64,000 bases of DNA from Pegoplata infirma (lineage: Eukaryota; Arthropoda; Insecta; Diptera; Anthomyiidae). Made by a program: the position numbers and the translations under genes. Shown one piece after another: positions 1-11,237 of the stretch. The stretch lies in the NCBI GenBank assembly GCA_963921195.1, contig OY992540.1, forward strand, positions 43,423,890 to 43,487,889. Direction: 5' to 3'. How positions within the stretch are numbered: position 1 is the first letter of the stretch; every line of letters begins with the position of its first letter. The notes under the pieces are model-generated. The model saw nothing but the letters and a program-made list of their open reading frames with translations. It had not been told where the DNA came from and did not search any database.

Positions 1-1918
1 ACACTTTGAAAAACTTTTTTTTTAGATTTTCCCAATTTGTTTACAGTTTTTAGTACCCTTCGAAAACTCCTTCGTGGTAAATTTTCAGTTTTTTTGGATG
101 ACCCGTTCAAAAGATATCGATTTTTTAAAAATTGGTAGATTGTTCCTTTACTCAAAATTCTTTTAATCATAACTTCTTCAATAATGGTCCAAATTTCAAA
201 TTTTTTTTTTCAAAATTTTTGTTTTTTTATGTACTTTCTAAAAAAAAATCGCAAAAAATTCTTAAAAGCGCTCTAGTATGCGATTTTTAAGTTTTAAAAT
301 TTAAATCGCATTTTTGAAAATGTTTGTACTCTTCGATTTTTATGAAATTTTTTTGTGTGAAACTTCTATCAATTCTACAAATTTTTTGCCCAGGAAGATC
401 GTGGGATAACGATTATTACTATTTTTTAAAATTTTTTGAAAAAATTATATTGTAATTTTTCAATCTTAAAATCATTTCTACTGCTCCAATGGTGCGTCAT
501 GGAGCGGTCCTTTATAAGACCGATCCCTATTAATTTTTATGTCTTAACATTTCTTTGGATCAAACTAATACCCTATCTCCAATTTCTAAGGGGGCTCCCA
601 CACAAAACGACATTTTTTTAAATTTGTTCCAACCGCTCTAACTGCCCTAATAGTGCCCTTAGAGCAACAAAATGTTTGACCGACACACAATATTTTTTTA
701 TTTCAAACATTTTCTCTGAACACACCTACCCTCTATCTTTAACTGTTAAGGCAGTCCCCATACAATTTTTTTTATTTTTTGTAAATTTGTTTTATTTAAT
801 CAGCTTCTACCGGTCCAATGGTGCGTCCGAGAGGGGTCATTAGTGAGACCGACCCCCATTTATTTTTACCCCACAACATTTTTTCAAAACATACCTACGC
901 CCTATCTCCACTTCCTAAGTAGGCTCCCATTCAAAATTAATTTTTATAAAATTTGCCCCAACTGTTATTTGTATGGGAGCCTACTTAGGGAGTGGAGATA
1001 GGGCGTAGGTATGTTTTGAAAAAATGTTGTAGGGTAAAAATAAATGGGGGTCGGTTTCACTAATGACCCCTCTCGGATGCACCATTGGACCGGTAGAAGC
1101 TGATTAAATAAAACAAATTTACAAAAAATAAAAAAAATTGTATGGGGACCGCCTTAACAGTTAAAGATAGAGGGTAGGTGTGTTCAGAGAAAATGTTTGG
1201 AATAAAAAAATATTGTGTGTCGGTCATACATTTTGTTGCTCTAAGGGCAGTATTAGGGCAGTTAGAGCGGTTGGAACAAATTTAAAAAATGTCGTTTTGT
1301 GTGGGAGCCCCCTTAGAAATTGGAGATAGGGTATTAGTTTGTTCCAAAGAAATGTTAAGACGTAAAAATTAATGGGGGTCGGCCTTATAAAGGACCCCTC
1401 TATGACGCACCATTGGAGCAGTAGAAATGATTTTTAGATTGAAAAATTACAATATAATTTTTTCAAAAAATTTTAAAAAATAGTAATAATCGTTATCCCA
1501 CGATCTTCCTGGGCAAAAAATTTGTAGAATTGATAGAAGTTTTACACAAAAAAATTTCATAAAAATCGAAGGTACAAACATTTTCGAAAATGAGATTTAA
1601 ATTTTAAAACTTAAAAATCGCATACTAGAGCGCTTTTAAGAATTTTTTGGGATTTTTTTTTAGAAAGTACGTAAAAAAACAAAAATTTTGAAAAAAAAAA
1701 TTTGAAATTTGGACCATTATTGAAGAAGTTATGATTAAAAGAAGTTTGAGTAAAGGAACAAACTACCAATTTTTAAAAATTCGATATCTTTTGAACGGGT
1801 CATCCAAAAAATCTGAAAATTTACCACGAAGGAGTTTTCGAAGGGTACTAAAAACTGTAAACAAATTGGGAAAATCTAAAAAAAAAGTTTTTCAAAGTGT
1901 CCGATTTCACATGGAATG
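1..1918. repeat. Giant foldback (inverted-repeat) element FB1, left end cut by window
   Basis: The first ~930 bases are repeated as reverse complement at ~972-1905, around a spacer near 933-971. For example GGCTCCCAT near 923 mirrors ATGGGAGCC at 972. The right end reads as the complement of GGGGCATTCCATGTGAAATC and abuts ATATATA. The left end lies outside the window. The arms are internally repetitive, with blocks of TAGGG/CCCTA-type sequence. No coding capacity is credible. Superfamily unknown. Related sequence recurs at 4053-4705, 21740-22860, 62047-62309 and in the core of the foldback at 11238-13166, so this is a family. Arm pairing was seen by eye and is very clear. Confidence 0.9.
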
Positions 1919-1920
1919 CC

Positions 1921-3277
1921 CCATATATAAAAATGGATGTGTGTATGTATGTGGGTATGTATGTATGTATGTATGTTCCGTATGGACTCGAAAACGGCTG
2001 GACCGATCTTGATGAAATTTTCAGGGAATATTCAGAATAGCCTGGCGAGTAACACTGTCAAGTCGGATTTTTGATTTTCCGTCTGTGGGCGGAGGGGCGT
2101 GGCAAAATCCAATTTTTGCATTCCACCACTAATGACATCTATATATAAAAAATGGATGAACCGAATTTGATGAAATTTATATCAAAGATAGTACTAACTG
2201 AGTACTCACTATGTTCCAAATTTGAGCGTTATCGGACAAAGTAGCGTAAAATGCCATGCAACTTTTGTATTGAATTGAAAGTTATTTCAATAATGCAAAA
2301 AACGGCTATATGTATGTTCCTTATGGACGCGAAAATGGCTGGACCGATCTTGATAAAATTTTCAGGGAATATTCAGAATAGCCTAGGGAGTAACACTGTG
2401 CAGTCAGATTTTTAATTTTTTGCGTGTGGGCGGAGGGGCGTGGCAAAATCGAATTTTTACATTAACCAAGTGCGGAACTATAGGCCATGTTTAACTTCGA
2501 TTGGAAAAAGGGGCGTAAAATGACACGCCCCTTTGTACTATAATGGACATTGTCTGCCGATTTCGCAATCACACAAAAAGAGCTGAACCGATTCTCTTGA
2601 CATTTTCACTACATACAGTGATAACCAAGTGCATATGTAGGCCATAAAGGATCGTTATTGGAAAAAGGGATCAAAATAGCAACGCCTTTAGTACTATACT
2701 GACCACGATTGAACAAAGAGGCGTAAATTTACAAGCCCCTTAGTTTTATACTGAACGTTATATCTGCCTGTTGTGAAATCACGCAAAAACGGATAAGCCG
2801 AATCTGTAACTACTAATAGAACTAACCAAGCGGGAACTGTAGGTCATATGTATAGCGCGCGATTCGGCAAAAGGGTTTACAATATCACTCCCGTTTTTCA
2901 TAAATAAAAAGTTATTTCCTCCTCTTTCGCAATCACACAAAAACGACAAAACTGATGTCAATGAAATTTGCATCACAGATAGTACTAATCGAGTATGCAG
3001 CATGGAACTTTAGACTATCAAGATTCGCTAAAAATGCGATAAATTACATGCCCTTTTGTACTATACTTAACGTTATGTCTGTTTCGAAATCACGCAAAAA
3101 TGGCTGAACCGATTTTGTTGAGATTTCTCTATAGATAGTGCTAACTGGGGGTGGAACCAAAGGTTACTAGCTGGGCCCGGCCCCGTGCTTTAGATTTGTC
3201 CGACACTATATTTAAATTAAGATGCAATATAAAATATTTTTTTTTAGGGCCAGCAACGCGGACCGGGTATAGCTAGT
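1921..3277 (+). mobile_element. Helitron-like non-autonomous tract with degenerate internal repeats
   Basis: Starts with a (TATG)n microsatellite (about 1937-1975). It then carries degenerate copies of a unit containing GGCTGGACCGATCTTGAT and AATTTTCAGG-type blocks (near 1985, 2335, 2575, 2785, 2940 and 3095). It ends in GACCGGGTATAGCTAG followed by T at 3277, resembling the CTRR-T terminus of Helitrons. A GC-rich partner (GGGCCCGGCCCC near 3175) lies upstream. The Helitron call rests on the terminus and on the overall style of such repeats in insects; no Rep/helicase is present. Confidence 0.5.
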
Positions 3278-3554
3278 TTTCTATAAATTTCCATTGTTTA
3301 TTTTCGATTTCCAATTAATTTCTTCGAATTTCATTATTTGTTTTTGAATTTTAAATAAATTTTCATGAATTTAAATTGACATTTTTCGAATTTAAAATGG
3401 ACTTTTCGAATTTAAAATGAACTTTTCGAATTCCAACTTAAATTTTCGAATTGTTATGAAAATTTTACAATTTCAGATGTAGTTTCGAATTAAATCTGTA
3501 AATTTCAAATGGATTCATCAAATTTCATAAAAAAATTCAAGAATTTAAATTAAT

Positions 3555-4052
3555 AACAAGTAAAAAAGTTAAATTTGGCTTTGCCGAATGTATTGATACC
3601 CTCCACAATTTCAAAAAGATTGTTGCAAAAAAACTTTATTTAAAAGGAAACTACTTTTGAAAGAAAAAAAAAATTTAAAAAAATTTCGGCGAAAAAAAAA
3701 ATTTGGTAAACAAATCCACGATTTTTTTATTTTTTTGTCAAGAAATATGTTCGTACTTGTTTAGATACCATTCGGTGATCAATTTTGTTATGTTGTCAAT
3801 CGGCAGCCGAATTAAAGTATTTTGTTTTTTTAGGTTATGTTGAATGTACCAAAATTACATTTTCGTTCATAACTTTTGAACCGCTGAACCGATATCGTTC
3901 AAATGCAATACCAAACTGCTTGGGAGAACTTCCAATAAATATGTTAAGCTTCCCTCATCTCTGTGTAATATTTGGCCGAGATCACCATTTCCACAGACAG
4001 ACAGACGGGCATCGCTAGAATGTCTTAAAATCGATCACTGATCAATTATATA
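3555..4052 (+). mobile_element. DINE-1-like element copy 1
   Basis: Begins ACAAGTAAAAAAGTTAAAT followed by the small dyad GGCTTTGCCGAA and ATACCCTCCAC. It ends with a CAGACAGACAGACGG microsatellite, then CATCGCTAGAATGTCTTA and GATCACTGATC. A GTCY-type microsatellite next to a GATCAGTGATC core is characteristic of DINE-1/INE-1 (Helentron-derived) repeats in flies. Its far end abuts a solo foldback arm. A related sequence occurs inside the foldback at 48697-51893. Confidence 0.65.
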
Positions 4053-4705
4053 GATTTTCCCAATTTGTTTACATTTTTTAGTACCCTTCGAAAACTCCTT
4101 CGTGGTAAATTTTCAGATTTTTTTGATGACCCGTTCAAAAGATATCGAATTTTTAAAAATTGGTAGTTTGTTTCTTTACTCAAACTTCTTTTAATCATAA
4201 CTTCTTCCATAATGGTCCAAATTTCAATTTTTTTTTTTTGTTCAAAATTTTTGTTTTTTTATGTACTATTAAAAAAAAAAAATCCCAAAAAATTCTTAAA
4301 AGCGCTCTAGTATGCGATTTTTAAGTTTTAAAATTTAAATCTCATTTTTGAAAATGTTTGTACTCTTCGATTTTTTTGAAATTTTTTTGTGTAAAACATC
4401 TATCGATTCTACAAATTTTTTGCCCAGGAGGATCGTGGGATAACGATTATTACTATTTTTTAAAATTTTTTAAAAAAATTTTATTTTAATTTTCCAATCT
4501 TAAAATCATTTCTAAGTATTGCTCTAATGGTGCGCCATAGAGGAGTCCTTTATAAGATCGACCCCCATTAATTTTTACGTCTAAATATTTCTTTGGAACA
4601 AACTAATACCCTCTCTCCAATTTCTAAGGGGGCTCCCACACAAAACGACATTTTTTAAAATCTGCTCCAACCGCTCTAACTGCCCTATTAGTGCCCTTAG
4701 AGCAC
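4053..4705 (+). repeat. Solo left arm of FB1-family foldback
   Basis: Direct copy of positions ~22-665: shared blocks include TAGATTTTCCCAATTTG, AGTACCCTTCGAAAACTCC, GGGATAACGATTATTAC and CCGCTCTAACTGCCC. No right arm follows, so this is a deleted or half element. It has small indels in poly(A/T) tracts relative to FB1. Confidence 0.85.
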
Positions 4706-6470
4706 TTTGATTCATTTGAATACATTAATTCAAAAATATTCTTTATAATCGGCTATTACTTTTTTTTATTGTCGGCAACACATTGGAAAAAAAAATATGA
4801 ACTTGTTCAGAATTTTGTTATAAGCTTACAATTCATTCGTTAAATCAATCATTATTTTAATTGATTTTAAATAAAATATTGATAAAATTTGTGATCAAAA
4901 TCGAAAAAGTGATTGATTTAAAAAAAAATCAATTATTCACCTACAATTTGCTGATTGCTGTAACAATTTTCTTCGTCGGAGAAGTTTCAATTAAAAAATT
5001 AATTGAAACCGCGTTTTTGTTGATTGAAATTCGTTTTCAATTCTTTTTGTGTACGAACTGCATCTGAAAAAAAGTGTAGTGTATTTTTCAAATAAAATTT
5101 CAGGGAAGCAAAAACTGAGTTTAAGCTGGCAATAATCATTTTCATCGGATTTAGCGTTTTTACATATAGCGCCTTATAAAAAAAATTGAGGTTGGTTCTT
5201 CTTGTATGCCACTAGAAACAAAACAGACAAAAATTTCATAATGTGGGCTTATCTGCATGAATCATTTATAATTACAACAATACCAAACCTTAATTTAATT
5301 TTAATTACAATTGTTGAGAAGATTTTATACAATGCATTCTTAATTATACACAGAAAGAAATTAAAAAAAATTGTGGTTTATGTGTTTATGTTTTAGTGTT
5401 GTAAAAGAAACATGTCAAAAACTTTTTTGATCAAAGCATAACTGTAGGCGTATAGAAAAATTTAAAAATCGAAGGTTCGAGTAGAATTTTTATTGCTTTC
5501 GACTCCGAGAATCAGAAACCAAATCTAATTCATTCTTTACACGAGGAAAAAAAGTGTGATAAACAACTTAATCAACAAGATGATGTAGTGGAAGAAAATG
5601 TCTAAGAGATTTGTTTATCTCGTTAAAGTTTTTTCTTTAAGTGTAAAAACTCGTTATTTTTTTTTTCAACTTTGCATAAGAAGAACTTGTTGTACTAAAT
5701 TTTTTTTTTTGATTAGTTTAAATTTCATCATCATCAACATCTTCGTCATTATTATTATTTTTATTATGTAACTCGATACTAAAATCAACGAACCAGTTTC
5801 TTAATGTGGCACTTATGAATGCAGCTGACCTCCAGCTGTTTCACATTTCAACAGGATTAATTATACAACAACGTCCTTGAAAAATAAAATGATTATGTTT
5901 TTTTAGTTGTTTTATGATTCCTTAACGCTGGATGGATCGTTGGATGAATAGTTGGATGGTTGGTTGGTTGGCTGGCTGGATAGTTATATGGATGGTTGTA
6001 GTTAATAACCAGTCGGTAATTGCACTATATACATAATTTGCATCCAAAACACGTTCACTTAAGATGGACAGAGATGCTAGCGGAGACGTAATTAATGAAG
6101 AAGTCGGCAAAACGCATTGTATACGAGTATGAGATAGATTTGCTTAAAAGAAAAACATGTTGCATCATAAAAATAAAAAAAAAATTGCGCATGCAATTTT
6201 ATAATTTTTATTATTGTCTGTCTGTCTGGTTGGCTACTCGGGCTTAAAAATCGATCATGCACATTGTTGTGTTATTTTTTGCAGTCCAGTGTTTTTGTTG
6301 TTATTGCTTTTGAACTGCAAAACTTGCAGTTACTTTGCTTATTGAACATGTGATCTTAATGCAAACAAACTTGTTCATGTTCTGTAATATTGGATGGAGG
6401 AAGAAGTATATTTTCAAAGTGTTTAATAATAATTATTTTTGATCTTTATTCAAGACATTCGAACGTTTCA
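4706..6470. other. Intergenic AT-rich DNA, microsatellites only
   Basis: No convincing coding frame, RNA gene or transposon end was seen. Short microsatellites occur at 5738-5767 (ATT-type) and 5928-6000 (GGAT/TGGT-type). Small open frames here are AT-rich and unrecognisable. Confidence 0.5.
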
Positions 6471-6473
6471 ATA

Positions 6474-8790
6474 TATGAACTAAAATTTTATTATAAATCG
6501 TCACTTTATGCGCACTCTGTAGTTGGCTTGATTCCTATGTCACAGTTTCTTAAAAACCAACGAATTTAAAAACCGCATTTATGGCGCCCAAGCCGGGGCC
6601 AATGCGGCATTGCAGAGCGGAAGCACAGAAACCATCAATAATGACGAAGAACCATATTAACATGCTCTACAACACAAGAGCAAGAGGAAAACCGAGATCA
6701 AGATGGCTTGATGGAGTAGAAGAAGATTGTAGAAAAGTTGGCATTAACAACTGGAAACACTCTGCGCAAGATAGATCCGAATGGAAGAAGAAAGTGGACA
6801 AGGTTAAGGCCCACCCCGGTCTGTAACACCAAAAGATGATGATGATGATAAATATTTACATAAAAGATTCTACACTGAATTCTTCTCCTTCACAATCGTT
6901 TTACTTATTTTTGCATTAGACAATTGCCATAGATTACGGTATATTTTATAAGAAGTCAGTTGTGTTTACCTTATCATTAATTTGGGTTTAGTATTTTATT
7001 TAAGACCGTTCGACCGTTTCGGTAAATGAACTAAAATCTTGTTTTAAACCATCACTTCATGCACACTCTGTTGCTAGCTTGTTTCCTTTGTTACAGTTTC
7101 TCAAAAACCGACCAATTTATAAACCGAGTTTTAGATTTTCAGAATTTCAAAACCGGTTTAGGTTTCAATTTGGTTTTAATAGACTAATAAAGAAAGAAAT
7201 TCGGTAAAATTCAATGATAGCATGTGTTAGCATATGGCGCCCAAGCCGGGGCCAATGCGGAATTGCAGAGCAGGAACACAGAAACCGTTACCAATGAAAA
7301 GAAGCATGCTTAATGCACAACAGCAATCAAAACAATTCAATATTCACATAAAAGTTTCTACACTGAAATTTTCTCCTTCACAATCCTACAGCTGTTGAGT
7401 TTTCATTTTTCCAAATTCAAGAAGTGTTTTAGTTCTCTTTGCATTAGACATTTTCCATAGAACACGGGATATTCTACAAGAGGTCAGTTGTGTTTACCTT
7501 GTCATACTAAAGAAATTCTGTAAAATTGACTAATGTAATATGGCGCCCAAGATAGGGCCCATGCCAAATTGCAAAGCGGGAACACAGAAATCATCAACAA
7601 TAAAGGGGAATCATGCTAAATGCACAACAGCAATCAAAATAGTTCAACATTTACATAAAAGTTTCTATACTAAATTCTTCTCCTTCACAATCATACAGCT
7701 GTTGGATTTCCCCTCATCCAAATACAAAAAGCGTTTTAGTTCTCTTTTCATTAAGCAATTGCCATTTAATACGGGATATTCTACAAGAAGTCAGTTGAGT
7801 TTAACCTATCATAAATTGGGTTTCAGTATCTTTATTAAAGGCATTCAGCCGTTTTGATGAAAGGACTAAAATCTTGTTATATATCGTCACTGAACACTCG
7901 GTAGCTAGCTTGATACCCATGTTAATGTTTCTGCAAAACCTATTAAGGTTTCAATTTGGTTTTAATAAGAGATAAATAAACTGAGAAATTTGGTAAAATT
8001 GAATAATAGTATATGTTAGAAAAATGTGCAAGCCGGAGCTCATGCGAAATTGAAGAGCGGAAACACAGAAATCATCACCAATAAAGTAGAATTAAAAAAT
8101 TCACATAAACGTTTCTACACGGAATTCTTCTTCTTCACAATCATACAGCTGCAATTTATAAAATCGATAAGTAAATTTGGTTTTAATAATAAATAAACAA
8201 AGAAATTCGGTAAAATTGTTTTAGCAAATGGCGCCTAAGACGGGGTCCATGCCAAATTGCAAAGCGGGAACACAGAAACCATCAAAGGAGAATCCTGTAA
8301 GGTACTCACTTAAAAGTTTCTACACTTCATTCACTCTCTGTAGCTAGCTCGAAATTGACTAATAGCTTGTTTAAGCAAATGGCGCCCAAGACGGGTCTTA
8401 TGCGGAATTGCAGAGCGGGAACACAGAAAATATCATAAATGAAGGGAAATCATGTTTAATGCACAACAGCAATCAACACAATTCATATAAAAGTTTCTAC
8501 ATGTACCGCAGTTTCACAGAACCGACAATTTAAAAAACACGTTTTAAATTTCAGAATTGCAAAATCTATCGTTTTAAGTTTTAATTTAGTTTTAATAATA
8601 TATATATACAAAGAAATTCAGTAAAATTTACTTTTATCATATTTTAGCATATGGCGCCCAAGCCGGGGCTCATGCCGAGCTAAAAAGCGTGAACACGAAA
8701 ACCATCTCCAATGAAGGGGAATTATTCTAAATGCAAATCAGCAGTCAAACCAATTCAAAAACCTTTGATAAAACCTTAAGAATCGGCTTT
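6474..8790 (+). repeat. Array of degenerate LTR/PBS-like units
   Basis: A block TGGCGCCCAAGCCGGGGCC, followed by a conserved run including TTGCAGAGCGGGAACACAGA, recurs at about 6580, 7234, 7541, 8023 (decayed), 8228, 8380 and 8651. Between copies lie shared AATAAA-containing, pyrimidine-rich blocks such as CTCCTTCACAATC and TACAGCTGTTG. TGGCGCCCAA is the start of a tRNA-Lys primer-binding site, so each unit looks like the 3-prime end of an LTR plus leader of an LTR retrotransposon. Repetition without any gag/pol between units is unusual. Spacing is uneven (about 150-650 bp). Confidence 0.55.
6655..6855 (+). pseudogene. LINE ORF2 C-terminal tail fragment with (GAT)n end
   Basis: The frame contains RARGKPRSRWLDGVEEDCRK, then VGINNWKHSAQDRSEWKK and AHPGL before a stop. 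This RPxxRWxDGVexDxxxxgvxNWxxxAxDRxxWxxxvxxAxxHPGL pattern is the C-terminus of RTE/jockey-like reverse transcriptase polyproteins. A short (GAT)n tract at 6834-6851 follows, as in RTE-type 3-prime ends. It is a 5-prime-truncated remnant, fused by chance in frame to the PBS-like block at 6580. Confidence 0.75.
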
Positions 8791-9806
8791 CTTGACTAGG
8801 TTGATTTATATATTGATTCCTAAGGTTCCATACTGAACAACGGGCCACATTTCATTAGTTGTGGTTTCGGTAGTCATGTTGATTTAGAAAAGAATCTGTG
8901 ATTATCCGATAGCACCCGAGTCTGGTGCTTAGGCTGCCAGCTGTAGCCTCCAGACATGTGTATTTTCACAAGCAGATGTTGTGATATTGGTTTTCTTGGT
9001 TGGCGCCAATTGCTCGCCACGACGTTACAAGGATCAAACTTGGAATTTGTGGGATTAAGGTTTTAGTAGGTCATAATTCCTAACAGATGCACTTTAACCA
9101 TTTAGTTTCATTAGGATCAATTTCATAAAAGCTCTAAGTAAATAAATATTTATGAGATCTTCAAAAATCTTAGGTTTTCCGAAATCTTTAAGCTCAAAAT
9201 TCATAGGTGTTTTTTAAATTACATCATCACTTCAGTTTTAAAACAACTTTTTCCCCTATCCAATTTTTTTTTTTCTCAACTACCAACTCAAAAGCCAAGA
9301 AACAGATTATTATTAATATTGATGAAAAACTTTACAAAAACACCACAAAAAAAATCCGCATTGCAATGCTTGTTTTCGTTTTCATTTTCTTTTAAATGCC
9401 AAAGTTATTTTAGAAAAAAATTAATAATATACAGACTACAAAACAAAAAAAAAAACAAAAGCATCTATAAATTAAAGCAGTTCCCCCGATGATTTAACAA
9501 ATGGACACATTAAATTAATACAGATAAAAAAAAAAACTCAAGGCTAACGGCCTAAACCGTTTGTTATACGTACGAACGTACGTACGAGTATAGAGGAATA
9601 AGTTGGTTAAATTTAAAGTTGCATGGATATCCCAGCAAAAACAGGAATATGATGATGGGATGAAGAATTACATACTTATCTAAGCAAAATGCAATGACTT
9701 TAAGAATGCACGAAAGATTAAAAATAGACTTATGTATAAAATACACAAAGCAAAATCCCTGCAGTATTTTATAAAATAAACTTTCGTATCAATGTACGAA
9801 TCGTAT
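8791..9806. other. Intergenic DNA, no recognised feature
   Basis: AT-rich. There is a small GC-richer patch near 8880-9010 and a CGTACG-rich stretch near 9570-9590. No gene or transposon end is supported. Part of it may be flank of the LINE that resumes at 10691, but nothing is recognisable. Confidence 0.4.
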
Positions 9807-9809
9807 TTA

Positions 9810-10688
9810 CACTCAAAAAAAAAAAACTGTAATGTTAGCAAAAAAAGCTTGTAAACCTACAAGAAAATTTGCTGATTTTGAACCCACAATTATTTTGCTA
9901 AAGTTAGCAAAAATCTTTTGCCAATAATTAGTTAACTAAATTTTTTTTTTTTTGACACATTTGAGGACCCCATTGGGTTCGGACCCGATAGGTCCAGACC
10001 CCGATGGGCCTAGACCTAGTTGGGTTCCTTAAAAATCGTCATAGTTTTTGATCCAAAATTTGTGTCCGTTTCGCTCTACCTTGCTTAGTTTTTGAGATAC
10101 GTAATTATAGGGGACCACTGGGGCCTTGAGAATTAAAAAACTCGATAACTTCAAAAATATTGCACGGACAGCTTTTGACTATTTTGCGGTCTTGTTCTAC
10201 GTATTGAGAGCTACAAAAATGCTTTTGGACTTTTTGTTGTGTCGGCAATATTTACCGAGATATGAGCATTTTAAAATTTTCGGGAATGCTAACTTTTTTG
10301 GATCCAAAGTTAGGGCCCATTAGGGTCCACACATGTGAAGAGGACCCGCGAAAGTATGGAGATTCTAAGAACCAAAAATGCCCTCCATTTTGCTCTATCT
10401 GGCTTAGTTTCCGAGATAGAGCCATTTTAAGTTTTCTGAAAATAAAAAAAATTTACCATTTATTTTTGCTAATGTTAGCAAAAAATCTTGTAAAAATGTT
10501 GTCAACTCAATTTCAAATCTTAGCAAAAGAAATTAGTTCAACGTTTGTTTAAAATTGCTAATGTGCTAAATGAAGTTTACAAGAATTTTTTGCTAACATG
10601 CTAATCTCAACTAAAAATTTGCTAAAAGTTAGCTAACTAGCATTAGCAAAAAAAAATTAGTAAATCTACTAACGTATTTTTTTGAGTG
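9810..10688 (+). mobile_element. TA-flanked MITE, CACTCAAAA family, copy A
   Basis: The termini are CACTCAAAAAAA and its complement TTTTTTGAGTG, with TA at 9808-9809 and 10689-10690. Subterminal regions are rich in GCTAA/TTAGC repeats. The interior has GGGTTCGGACCCGATAGG and a block about a gene-free 200-bp frame that is also present, reversed, in the copy at 59075-59885. TA duplication and short TIRs suggest a Tc1/mariner-type non-autonomous element. It splits or abuts the LINE fragment at 10691. Confidence 0.85.
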
Positions 10689-10690
10689 TA

Positions 10691-11237
10691 CGGTAATGGA
10701 GAGCATGGTTAATTACCACTTGTTTAACTATCAAGAGTCCAACTCACTTTTGTACGATCGGCAGTATGTCTTTCGTAGAAGTCGTTCTACGGGAGACCGT
10801 TCCTTCCACCAGTTTGTTGAAAGCAAAGTGGTTGCTGTGGATATTTCCAAGGCTTTCGATCGTGTGTGGCACGGTACCCTCGTTTCGAAGCTTAGTGCGT
10901 TTGGTGTTGGTAGTGATTTCTCTCGATTCATATCGAGCTTCTATGCAATCGCATTATACATGTTTTTTTACATGGTATTTAATCGGATTGATTCTATCTT
11001 TAGTCAGGGGTACCGCAAGATTCCGTTCTTTCTCTTAAACTTTTTCTTGATGACCTTCTAAGTCAAACTTTCAATACTATCTATTCTTGCGCAACATTTG
11101 TCATTCATTTGAAGGCCAAGCTTTACCGAAATTGAAGCTATTAGGCAGAACATGAATGACACACTCAATCATGACTTTTCGACGATTTCCGAGTGGGGTC
11201 TCAATATGGTACGTTTTTTAAAAACAACGTCATCTGT
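10691..11237 (+). pseudogene. Non-LTR retrotransposon reverse transcriptase fragment
   Basis: Translation shows MESMVNYHLFNY, then QYVFRRSRSTGDR and VVAVDISKAFDRVWHGTLVS, the fingers/palm signature of jockey/I-type LINE reverse transcriptases. Further on, after frameshifts, NMNDTLNHDFSTISEWGLNM matches the thumb-side segment. The expected YADD catalytic motif near 11075-11090 is replaced by a degraded sequence. The fragment has lost its 5-prime part at the MITE and is interrupted by the foldback at 11238. It is inactive. Confidence 0.85.

Noticed and set aside
5202..5396. 64-residue AT-rich open frame
   Set aside because: No recognisable motif and composition identical to surrounding non-coding DNA.
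10126..10323. 65-residue frame also present at 59374-59571 on the other strand
   Set aside because: Its conservation follows from both being copies of one recent MITE; no domain, and it does not survive in the older copy at 14724.
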